A stretch of 12,185 nt of DNA. It comes from Deltaproteobacteria bacterium (GTDB taxonomy: Bacteria > Desulfobacterota > GWC2-55-46). The DNA is taken from assembly GCA_016234955.1 (NCBI GenBank), contig JACRNN010000023.1:1-12185 (forward strand). Direction: 5' to 3'. Positions 1 through 4,704 of this stretch are shown here, piece by piece; the stretch's first letter is position 1; every line of letters starts with the position of its first letter. Under the pieces are notes generated by a model, which ran no database searches, was not told the origin of the DNA, and saw only the letters and a program-made list of their open reading frames with translations. A program made the translations under genes and the position numbers.

Positions 1-90
1 ACACTGAAGGGGATATACGACAGCTTCGTCCTTGAGCGTTTCAAACATTCGGAAGAGATACTGAACGCGTGCAAGGAAGAGAACAGATGA
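1..90 (+). CDS. 3' end of an unidentified gene (partial)
   Basis: An open frame enters from the left edge and ends at TGA 88-90, giving the last 29 residues of a protein. The tail is charged and looks helical (ending KEENR). Its stop overlaps the ATG of the next gene in an ATGA junction, and the following gene's Shine-Dalgarno lies inside it, which is the usual pattern of translationally coupled genes. The glycosyltransferase further downstream makes a cell-surface sugar gene plausible, but the fragment is too short to name. The frame is supported mainly by the coupling. Confidence 0.55.
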   Translation, partial: TLKGIYDSFVLERFKHSEEILNACKEENR

Positions 91-698
91 GCCCGACGGC
101 GCACGTGGTCTACGGCGGGGCCGCGGCGGCCGTCATCTATCCGGCGGCGGGGGTCTACAGCCTTGTATTCTGGGCCGCCTCGTTCCTCATAGACCTGGAC
201 CACTACATCGATTACGTCTACCATAACGGCTTTACGGACTTGAGCTTCAGGAAGATGTTCGACTACCACAACGCCCTTGACGCGTTCTGGTTCAACCCGG
301 CGTTCCTGAATATCGAGATGTTCCATACCGTAGAGGTCATGCTGCCGCTCTACATGCTAACGGCATGGACAGGCTCGACGCTACTCTTAGCGGTCTTTTT
401 CGGGTTCGTCTTTCACATAGCCCTTGACATGGTCTATCTCCACGGGAACGGCATATTCTTCATGAGGGCGTACTCCATCGCCGAGTACTTCATGAGGATG
501 CGCGCGATAAAGGAAAAGGGGTATCTGCCCGAAGAGATATTCGACGCGGTCTTCAGCAGGTTGTTGAAAAACCCTCACGCCCGTTCAGGCTGTTCAAAAA
601 GCTCCCGACCCATGCTTCTCGCATGGGTGCCCCGATGCGTCGAGGAGCGAGGAATGAGGCGTATTTTGTCCATACGCCGCAGTGACGAGCGACGATGA
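87..698 (+). CDS. Small integral membrane protein, YdjM/DUF457-like metal-dependent hydrolase candidate; C-terminus supplied by a repeat
   Basis: A protein of 203 residues from ATG 87. This start is preferred over GTG 69 because it overlaps the upstream stop (ATGA) and has GGAAG 9 nt upstream. Hydrophobic stretches at about 8-35 and 83-118 suggest a few membrane passes. Candidate metal ligands are H6, the DLDH motif at 36-39, H80, and H110 with D114 in an HxxxD arrangement. This spacing resembles inner-membrane hydrolases of the YdjM/DUF457 group, where H, DxDH and HxxxD recur; the assignment is inference. From about residue 158 on, the reading frame runs through a 174-bp inverted-repeat element at 557-730, so the final 45 or so residues (rich in R, S and P) are probably not ancestral and the native protein probably ended near residue 160. 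The neighbours are surface-sugar genes; the substrate is unknown. Confidence 0.65.
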   Translation: MSPTAHVVYGGAAAAVIYPAAGVYSLVFWAASFLIDLDHYIDYVYHNGFTDLSFRKMFDYHNALDAFWFNPAFLNIEMFHTVEVMLPLYMLTAWTGSTLLLAVFFGFVFHIALDMVYLHGNGIFFMRAYSIAEYFMRMRAIKEKGYLPEEIFDAVFSRLLKNPHARSGCSKSSRPMLLAWVPRCVEERGMRRILSIRRSDERR

Positions 699-730
699 CA
701 ACGCGGTAGATGGACTTTTTCAACAGCCTG
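557..730. repeat. 174-bp non-coding element with terminal inverted repeats (element A)
   Basis: The left end at 557-571 (CAGGTTGTTGAAAAA) and the right end at 716-730 are inverted copies with one mismatch over 15 positions. A further partial copy of the end sequence lies at 586-600. Inside are two perfect hairpins: 608-615 with 621-628 (8 bp, 5-nt loop) and 658-664 with 672-678 (7 bp, 7-nt loop). It has no gene of its own, so it behaves like a miniature inverted-repeat or REP-type element. It overlaps the 3' end of the membrane-protein gene and ends 63 nt before the glycosyltransferase ATG. Confidence 0.75.
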
Positions 731-793
731 ATAGAGTCATCAACGGCCCGGATAAAAAGGCATGAGGCATATCATCAAAAGGGAGCGGCGCTT

Positions 794-1729
794 ATGGCAA
801 AAGAGAAGGTGCTTATCATAAAACTCGGATACTCGGAGACGCTCGTATCCGAGATCAGCAGGATGACCTCCCTCGGGGACGTCCTGAGGAGCACCGTGCT
901 CCTGAGCCTCTTTAAAGACGCCCACGTCACATGGCTGGTGGATGAAAAGGCCATACCGCTCCTGAAGGGCAACCCTCAGATAGCGCGGATAATGCCTTAC
1001 GACCTCACCACGGCGCTACAGCTGAGGGCCGAGAGGTTCGATACCGTTGTCAATCTCGAAAAGGTCGCCGGGATATGCGCCTTCGCCGACTCCCTGACCG
1101 CGTGGAAGAGGTACGGCTTCAGGTTCGACCCCGAAACCGGCACCGCCCAGGCATACGACGGGAGCCAGCACGTCCTCGACATATGCCTCAACCACGACGA
1201 GAAGAGGTCTAACAGGAACTACTGGGAGGACATACTCTTTGAGATGATCGGCAAGCGCTGGCAGGGGGAGATGCCGACGCTCGGGTACAGGCCCGCTTCA
1301 AAAGAAATTCACGATATCGGTTTCAACAACCACGTGGGCGAGAAGTGGCCGGTGAAGGCCTGGCCGCTTGAGTACTGGAAGGAGCTTGAGACGCTTATCG
1401 GGAAGAGATACACGGTATCATGGCAACGGGGGCTCAATTCCATCGAGGAGTACATAGAGTGGATAAACTCCTGCTCGCTCCTCGTCACCAACGACAGCCT
1501 CGGCCTGCACATAGCCCACGCCCTCGACAAGAAGATCGTGGCGCTCTTCGGCCCGACAGTGGCAAGCGAGGTCTACGTCAAGAACGGGGTAAAGCTCCTC
1601 CCGGAAAAGGAGTACGACTGCCTGCCGTGCCTCGATACGGTCTGCGTCAAGGAGAGGAGCTGCATGTACGAGATACGGCCGCAAACGGTATTGGCGGCTG
1701 TAGAAAAGCACCTCGAAAGCGGCGCGTGA
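794..1729 (+). CDS. Glycosyltransferase family 9 (heptosyltransferase-like)
   Basis: A protein of 311 residues. Family 9 enzymes transfer heptose or related sugars from nucleotide donors to lipid A-core acceptors on the cytoplasmic face of the inner membrane. Visible family features are an N-terminal Rossmann strand (KVLIIKLG), the GDVLRST motif near residue 28, a central FNNHVGEKWPVKAWP segment corresponding to the donor-site region, the TNDSLGLHIAHAL motif, and FGPT after it. A cysteine-rich tail (CLPC, then two more Cys) is common in family members. I start at ATG 794, which has GGGAG 8 nt upstream; the frame is open back to 710, but that extension lies partly in element A and adds no conserved sequence. 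It is slightly shorter than typical members (about 330-350). The exact sugar and acceptor cannot be read from the sequence. Confidence 0.9.
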   Translation: MAKEKVLIIKLGYSETLVSEISRMTSLGDVLRSTVLLSLFKDAHVTWLVDEKAIPLLKGNPQIARIMPYDLTTALQLRAERFDTVVNLEKVAGICAFADSLTAWKRYGFRFDPETGTAQAYDGSQHVLDICLNHDEKRSNRNYWEDILFEMIGKRWQGEMPTLGYRPASKEIHDIGFNNHVGEKWPVKAWPLEYWKELETLIGKRYTVSWQRGLNSIEEYIEWINSCSLLVTNDSLGLHIAHALDKKIVALFGPTVASEVYVKNGVKLLPEKEYDCLPCLDTVCVKERSCMYEIRPQTVLAAVEKHLESGA

Positions 1730-1738
1730 GCGCCGCTT
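1717..1738 (+). terminator. Strong hairpin across the glycosyltransferase stop codon
   Basis: A perfect 9-bp G+C-rich stem (1717-1725 with 1730-1738) closes a 4-nt loop formed by GTGA, so the stop codon sits in the loop. It could terminate transcription or protect the 3' end, but the following bases (GTCATT) are not a proper U-tract, so intrinsic termination is uncertain. Confidence 0.4.
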
Positions 1739-1976
1739 GTCATTGCAGAGGAGCGATTTTTGCGACGAAGCAATCTCCGAGGCGTTGTTTTATATAAAGG
1801 AACCTCTGATTAATTCGCAATAGCATGTCATTCTGAGCAAAGCGAAGAATCTCAACATCTATAAAATCAATAAGTTACGAGATTCTTCGGTCGCTACGCT
1901 TCCTCAGAATGACAGAAAAACATAATTAATCAGAGCTTCCTAAAGATGAAATTCCAACGCCACGCTCGCAATGACA
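1738..1976. repeat. Outer palindromic element, interrupted by another element (element E)
   Basis: The left end TGTCATTGC (1738-1746) is matched exactly in inverted form at 1968-1976, and GGCGTTG (1781-1787) is matched by CAACGCC (1955-1961). The left arm also carries GACGAAGCAATCT, a sequence style common in dispersed bacterial palindromes. A second inverted-repeat element (1798-1941) sits between the arms, giving a nested structure. The outer right end abuts an ATG at 1976, the probable start of the radical SAM gene. Confidence 0.6.
1798..1941. repeat. 144-bp inverted-repeat element (element B, MITE-like)
   Basis: Terminal inverted repeats at 1798-1815 (AGGAACCTCTGATTAATT) and 1924-1941 match at 17 of 18 positions. 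Second inner arms, TGTCATTCTGAG...GAAGAATCTC and its inverted partner GAGATTCTTCG...CTCAGAATGACA, form a long imperfect palindrome. The same 18-bp end recurs exactly at 3503-3520 before the second pilin gene. It encodes nothing. Confidence 0.8.
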
Positions 1977-2866
1977 TGGACATGATGAACCCCGTAATCA
2001 TACCGGAAAACTACAACTATATAGCCGTATTCCTCACCCTCGCCTGCAACCTGAAGTGCGAGTACTGCATAAACCGCTTCGGCATGGAAGGCTCCGCGAA
2101 AAAACACCTCTCAGGGGCGGAGTGGGTGGAGGGGCTCAACAGGGTCATATCCCGTGACGACCTCCCGTTGACGCTCCAGGGCGGGGAGCCGAGCCTCCAC
2201 AGGGGGTTCATCCACATACTGAACAACATCAGGCCGGGGCTCAATATCGACATCCTTACGAACCTCCAGTTCGACTGCGACGAGTTCATACAAAAGATAG
2301 ACCCGGAGAGGATAAAGAGAAAGGCCCCCTACGCCTCCATCCGCGTAAGCTACCACCCATCCGAAATGGCCCTTGAGCCTCTTGCGAGGAAGGTCTTGAG
2401 GCTCAAGGACGCGGGGTTCAGCATCGGGATATGGGGCGTCATGCACCCGTCGCAGGAAGACGATATCCTCAGGGCGCGGGAGTACTGCAGGAATCTCGGC
2501 ATAGATTTTCGCCTGAAGGAATTCTTAGGCGAGTATCAGGGGAGGATGTACGGGACGCTCAAGTACGGGGGGGCGTGTGATAAAAATGGCGAGAGGACCG
2601 TGCTCTGCAAGACCACCGAGCTTATCATCGGGCCGGAGGGCGGTGTCTACAGGTGCCACAGCGACCTTTACGAGGGGAGAGCGCCGGTAGGCGATATCCT
2701 GGACCCTTCATTCAGGATAGAGGACGTATTCAGGGTATGCGATTATTACGGGCGGTGCAACCCGTGCGATATCAAGGTGAAGACCAACAGGTTCCAGGAG
2801 TCCGGCCATACGTCGGTGGAGATAAGGGAGCTTACGGACGCCTTAGGCAAGAATCCCCCCCTTTAG
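1976..2866 (+). CDS. Radical SAM protein with SPASM-like C-terminal cysteines
   Basis: A protein of 296 residues from ATG 1976. The CxxxCxxC motif at C24, C28, C31 ligates the [4Fe-4S] cluster that cleaves S-adenosylmethionine, and GGEPSL follows at the expected distance as the SAM amino-group contact. The C-terminal third has further cysteines (ACDKNG, VLCKTT, YRCHSD, then VCDYYGRCNPC) plus the phrase VGDILDP, resembling the SPASM/twitch domains that hold auxiliary Fe-S clusters in peptide- or sugar-modifying enzymes. The start is uncertain. The frame is open from ATG 1946, but those codons lie in a repeat element; 1976, 1982 and 1985 are alternatives, and none has a clear Shine-Dalgarno. 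Sitting after a family 9 glycosyltransferase it may modify a surface sugar or peptide, but no substrate can be assigned. The last 31 coding bases at 2799-2829 recur at 3011-3041. Confidence 0.88.
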   Translation: MDMMNPVIIPENYNYIAVFLTLACNLKCEYCINRFGMEGSAKKHLSGAEWVEGLNRVISRDDLPLTLQGGEPSLHRGFIHILNNIRPGLNIDILTNLQFDCDEFIQKIDPERIKRKAPYASIRVSYHPSEMALEPLARKVLRLKDAGFSIGIWGVMHPSQEDDILRAREYCRNLGIDFRLKEFLGEYQGRMYGTLKYGGACDKNGERTVLCKTTELIIGPEGGVYRCHSDLYEGRAPVGDILDPSFRIEDVFRVCDYYGRCNPCDIKVKTNRFQESGHTSVEIRELTDALGKNPPL

Positions 2867-2920
2867 TCCTGTAGGGCGGGTTAGGTGTTAGCCGTAACCC
2901 GCCGGATGTCGGACAACCTA
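2865..2920 (+). repeat. Element C, copy 1
   Basis: It begins AGTCCTGTAGGG at the radical SAM stop codon (TAG 2864-2866 overlaps it). Inside, GGCGGGTTA (2875-2883) pairs with TAACCCGCC (2895-2903). Over 2865-2918 it differs from copy 3 (4395-4448) at one position only, and copy 2 at 3593 is more diverged. All three are in the same orientation. Confidence 0.8.
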
Positions 2921-3009
2921 TGGCGGGTTCAGGTTTGCAACCTGAACCCTGAATTTCGATCTGGCAACCACGAATCATTCGGGTTCAATCTGCAAGATTG
3001 AACCCGCCA
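2921..3009. repeat. Cruciform-like cluster: two 11-bp hairpins inside an 11-bp inverted repeat
   Basis: The outer arms 2921-2931 (TGGCGGGTTCA) and 2999-3009 are perfect inverted repeats. Inside, 2925-2935 pairs with 2939-2949 (11 bp, 3-nt loop) and 2981-2991 pairs with 2995-3005 (11 bp, 3-nt loop). It lies between two converging genes and could block transcription from both sides, though neither strand shows a U-tract. Confidence 0.75.
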
Positions 3010-3010
3010 G

Positions 3011-3041
3011 AGTCCGGGCATACGTCGGTGGAGATAAGGGA
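3011..3041 (+). repeat. Duplicate of the 3' coding tail of the radical SAM gene
   Basis: These 31 bases match 2799-2829, inside the radical SAM gene, with a single difference (C2805 versus G3017), offset by 212 nt. Similarity fades after this point. The copy lies beyond the gene's stop and is separated from it by element C and the hairpin cluster. It has no start of its own and looks like a duplication scar or relic. Confidence 0.8.
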
Positions 3042-3053
3042 ACCGACGCGCGC

Positions 3054-3497
3054 CTAACAAGCGGCGCCGTCCACCCATGTACATGCGCCGGCGCTTGTCC
3101 ATGTAAGCGTGCTTTTGCCCGCGCCCGCGTTGGAATTGGATACGGTTATGGTGTAAGTGGAGGCCGCGGCAACGATGCTTACGGTATTGCCAGTGCTGGC
3201 TGAAAAAGGGAATGTGGAGGCCGCGCCGTCCAGGTAAGCCGTAGCCGGACCAGGACCGACCGAGGTTATCGGGGAGACGTAGGTCTGGTTGGTGATAAAA
3301 TAGAACTCAAGCATGGAGGATGTATTCTTCGCGTCGGATACCATGCTCGCCCTGAAGGCCCTTTGCCTGTAGAGCGAAAACTGAGGTATGGCTATGGCCG
3401 CGAGGATGGCTATGATGGCCACGACTATCAAAAGCTCGACGAGGGTAAAACCTTCATTCCGGGGTTTATCAGTTTTAGAGGATATCCGCTTGAACAT
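3054..3497 (-). CDS. Second type IV pilin (long type IVa-like prepilin)
   Basis: A protein of 147 residues starting at ATG 3497; upstream in-frame codons lie in a repeat and are discarded. A 16-residue basic leader ends NEG, then the prepilin peptidase site G|FTLVELL with F at +1 and E at +5, followed by a hydrophobic helix to PQF. The mature protein is 131 residues. Aromatic residues occupy mature positions 1, 24, 27, 32, 50, 51 and 57. Two cysteines near the end (GAC...AAC) could form a C-terminal disulfide loop. The globular part is rich in S, T, A and G, and strand-like. The position downstream of pilA parallels the second pilin gene (pilA-C) of Geobacter, but here the N-terminal helix is complete. 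No promoter was seen. The AGAGG at 3508-3512, 10 nt before the start, lies inside a repeat end. It could be a minor or alternative pilin, or the main one under other conditions. Confidence 0.85.
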   Translation of the reverse strand: MFKRISSKTDKPRNEGFTLVELLIVVAIIAILAAIAIPQFSLYRQRAFRASMVSDAKNTSSMLEFYFITNQTYVSPITSVGPGPATAYLDGAASTFPFSASTGNTVSIVAAASTYTITVSNSNAGAGKSTLTWTSAGACTWVDGAAC

Positions 3498-3502
3498 GGT
3501 TA

Positions 3503-3592
3503 AGGAACCTCTGATTAATTTGCAACCGCATGTCATTCCGAGCCCTTCGCTCTGTCATTCTGAGCGTAGCGAAGAATCTTGTTCTTTCGCTC
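3503..3592. repeat. Element B half-copy upstream of the second pilin
   Basis: 3503-3520 is identical to the left end of element B (1798-1815) and similarity continues to about 3537 (32 of 35 positions). An arm TGTCATTCTGAG...GAAGAATCT follows at about 3553-3579, but the right terminal repeat is missing, so this is a truncated or rearranged copy. It begins 5 nt before the second pilin's ATG and supplies its leader sequence. Confidence 0.7.
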
Positions 3593-3671
3593 AGTCCTGT
3601 AGGGCGGGTTAGGCGTAAGCCGTAAGCCGCCAGATGTCAGACGACCATTCGGCGGGTGTGACCTGCCCTAC
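3593..3671 (+). repeat. Element C, copy 2
   Basis: It starts AGTCCTGTAGGG like the other copies. GTAGGGCGGGT at 3599-3609 and ACCTGCCCTAC at 3661-3671 form a 10-of-11 inverted repeat, so this copy appears complete, whereas copies 1 and 3 lack the right end. It lies between the pilA terminator and the second pilin gene. Confidence 0.75.
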
Positions 3672-3679
3672 GCTTGCTT

Positions 3680-3715
3680 AAAAAAAAGAGAGGGCCTTTG
3701 TTCAAGGCCCTCTCT
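3680..3715 (-). terminator. Intrinsic terminator of pilA
   Basis: A perfect 12-bp stem (3687-3698 with 3704-3715) closes a 5-nt loop and on the minus strand is followed by a run of T (complement of the A run ending at 3687). It begins 34 nt past the pilA stop. It should end most pilA transcripts before the second pilin gene. Confidence 0.9.
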
Positions 3716-3748
3716 CTCAATCCACGCTCATCGCGCTTCATCAGACTG

Positions 3749-4156
3749 TTAAGCAGCAGCCGGCGTCAATACGCCCACACCGGAAATGATTGCCGTGTTT
3801 GTAGTGAGGCCCCATGAGACGGTGCCTGTAATCGTTATAGTGCCTGCCCCACCGGATGTGATCGTTGACGCGCATGTCGTTCCGGCGGAAGCCGTATAGC
3901 CGGCGGTGTATATCTCAGTGCAAGCGGCGGCTATTGTCCCGGACGGGTTGTCGGCGAAGTACGCCATCGCGGCGGTATACGCGTTCTTGGCGTCCGAGTT
4001 CAGCATCGCGACATAGCCCCTCTTCTTGTACGCCGAAAACTGCGGTATGGCTATGGCGGCCAATATCGCTATGATAGCCACGACTATCAAAAGCTCAACG
4101 AGCGTGAAGCCTTCCTCTCTCCCCTTGATCCTTGACATTGATTTCTGTAGAAACAT
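3749..4156 (-). CDS. pilA: Major type IV prepilin PilA
   Basis: A protein of 135 residues. The leader of 16 residues (MFLQKSMSRIKGREEG) is cut by the prepilin peptidase PilD before F, giving FTLVELLIVVAIIAILAAI... with E5 for assembly, and a mature pilin of 119 residues. The N-terminal helix through PQFSAY is nearly that of Geobacter PilA, and aromatic residues sit at mature positions 1, 24, 27, 32, 44, 50 and 51. The globular part is A/T/G/S-rich with two Cys (ACTEIY, TTCAST) that may pair. It is about twice the length of the short Geobacter PilA-N (61 residues) and close to a normal type IVa pilin. The start at 4156 has AAAGGAGG (minus strand, 4163-4170) 6 nt upstream. The gene has its own sigma-54 promoter, 80-nt leader and terminator, so it is probably the highly expressed subunit and the target of the adjacent PilS-PilR. 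Confidence 0.93.
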   Translation of the reverse strand: MFLQKSMSRIKGREEGFTLVELLIVVAIIAILAAIAIPQFSAYKKRGYVAMLNSDAKNAYTAAMAYFADNPSGTIAAACTEIYTAGYTASAGTTCASTITSGGAGTITITGTVSWGLTTNTAIISGVGVLTPAAA

Positions 4157-4162
4157 TGCCTT

Positions 4163-4170
4163 CCTCCTTT
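4163..4170 (-). promoter_or_regulatory. Strong Shine-Dalgarno of pilA
   Basis: The minus strand reads AAAGGAGG followed by 6 nt and then ATG 4156. This is near-consensus with good spacing, favours this ATG over the internal ATG six codons later, and fits an abundant structural protein. Confidence 0.85.
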
Positions 4171-4246
4171 TGTTTTTGTGGCTTCTTTAGTCGGTTTCGG
4201 ATTTTTTCCCAAAAACTTGAATCGCCATTTATTGATTATTATAGTC

Positions 4247-4263
4247 TGCAAGGCCCGTGCCAA
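4247..4263 (-). promoter_or_regulatory. Sigma-54 (RpoN) promoter of pilA
   Basis: The minus strand reads TTGGCACGGGCCTTGCA, matching the -24/-12 consensus TGGCAC-N5-TTGCA at every conserved position. The predicted start site is near 4236, giving an 80-nt A+T-rich leader before the pilA ATG. Sigma-54 polymerase needs an AAA+ activator, and the sigma-54 activator gene pilR lies immediately upstream. Confidence 0.92.
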
Positions 4264-4325
4264 CCACTGTTCTCATTATAAATCAATAGGTTAACTTGGC
4301 GGGTACTTTCCTGACAGGGTCTTGA

Positions 4326-4362
4326 GTGACGTTTTTTGTCACTTATTTGACGATTTCTGTCA
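4326..4362. promoter_or_regulatory. Candidate PilR enhancer: two tandem palindromes
   Basis: GTGAC-N7-GTCAC occupies 4326-4342 and TGAC-N7-GTCA occupies 4348-4362. Their centres (4334 and 4355) are 21 bp apart, two helical turns, and lie at about -98 and -119 from the predicted pilA start. A spare TGACA half-site is at 4312-4316. This position and dimer-on-dimer layout fit an upstream activating sequence for a Fis-type HTH activator. Assignment to PilR is inference from context; TGTC-type half-sites are reported for PilR in Pseudomonas. Confidence 0.7.
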
Positions 4363-4372
4363 GTCCTCATAG

Positions 4373-4396
4373 AAACCCCCTCTCCCCTTGCGGGAG
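4373..4396. repeat. Detached arm of the C-rich element D
   Basis: These 24 bases (AAACCCCC... ending TTGCGGGAG) recur at 4535-4559 with one additional C. The second copy continues into the full element D, while this one is cut off exactly where element C copy 3 begins, so the intervening 4397-4534 is bracketed by a direct repeat. Confidence 0.7.
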
Positions 4397-4449
4397 TCCT
4401 GTAGGGCGGGTTAGGTGTTAGCCGTAACCCGCCGGATGTCAGACAACCA
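4395..4449 (+). repeat. Element C, copy 3
   Basis: AGTCCTGTAGGG start; 53 of 54 positions match copy 1 (2865-2918), including the 9-bp hairpin of GGCGGGTTA with TAACCCGCC. After CAGACAACCATTCC the similarity ends. Confidence 0.8.
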
Positions 4450-4456
4450 TTCCAGT

Positions 4457-4482
4457 GCCGTCGGGAGTTTCCTCCTGACGGC
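4457..4482. repeat. Hairpin with GGGAG/CTCCT stem tip
   Basis: 4457-4467 pairs with 4472-4482 (10 of 11 bp, TTTC loop). It resembles the hairpin at 4505-4530 in having a GGAG-N4-CTCC tip, suggesting two members of one repeat type. Confidence 0.6.
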
Positions 4483-4504
4483 GACTCGCGCCTCTGCTTA
4501 ATAA

Positions 4505-4530
4505 GGCGGCAGGAGAAAACTCCTGCCGCC
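4505..4530 (-). terminator. 11-bp perfect hairpin, possible pilR terminator
   Basis: GGCGGCAGGAG (4505-4515) and CTCCTGCCGCC (4520-4530) form a perfect stem with an AAAA/TTTT loop. On the minus strand it is followed by TTATTAAG, a weak U-rich tract. It lies downstream of pilR and upstream of the pilA control region, so it could shield the sigma-54 promoter from read-through; it may equally be just a repeat. Confidence 0.45.
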
Positions 4531-4534
4531 ACAA

Positions 4535-4624
4535 AAACCCCCCTCTCCCCTTGCGGGAGAGGGTTGGGGTGAGGGGTAGCAGTTCAGTTTCACCCCCACC
4601 CTCCCCTCCCCCATCAAGGGGGAG
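4535..4624. repeat. C-rich palindromic element D
   Basis: Two hairpins bound the element: 4541-4549 with 4555-4563 (9 bp, 5-nt loop) and 4606-4612 with 4618-4624 (7 bp, 5-nt loop), with G-rich and C-rich imperfectly complementary sequence between. Apparent frames through it are low-complexity and not convincing as genes. It is a typical dispersed repeat of this composition. Confidence 0.7.
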
Positions 4625-4660
4625 AGTCTTTTCAGTCTTCCTCCAGCATGCCGTACTTAC
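4622..4660 (-). repeat. Duplicate of the pilR 3' end
   Basis: 39 bases match 4695-4733, the end of pilR and its stop, at 35 positions, offset 73 nt. Read on the minus strand it would encode KYGMLEED and a stop, parallel to KYGMPEEE and stop in pilR. Similarity is lost upstream of GTAAGTACGG. It is a degenerate tail copy, not a gene. Confidence 0.75.
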
Positions 4661-4704
4661 GGTTTCCACGCCATATATCATGGCTGTCATATCGGAGGGT
4701 CTTT

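Noticed and set aside
557..730. Insertion sequence
   Set aside because: Inverted terminal repeats exist, but the 174 bp contains no transposase; at most a non-autonomous element.
710..793. N-terminal extension of the glycosyltransferase
   Set aside because: It starts in the right end of element A and adds non-family sequence; ATG 794 has a good ribosome site and leads into the expected first strand.
3054..4156. Direct call of conductive pili
   Set aside because: Aromatic spacing alone is not proof, both pilins are long, and no cytochrome genes are in the window.
2865..4449. CRISPR-like array from the three element C copies
   Set aside because: The copies are far apart (about 730-800 nt), have internal hairpins and genes between them; no regular spacers.
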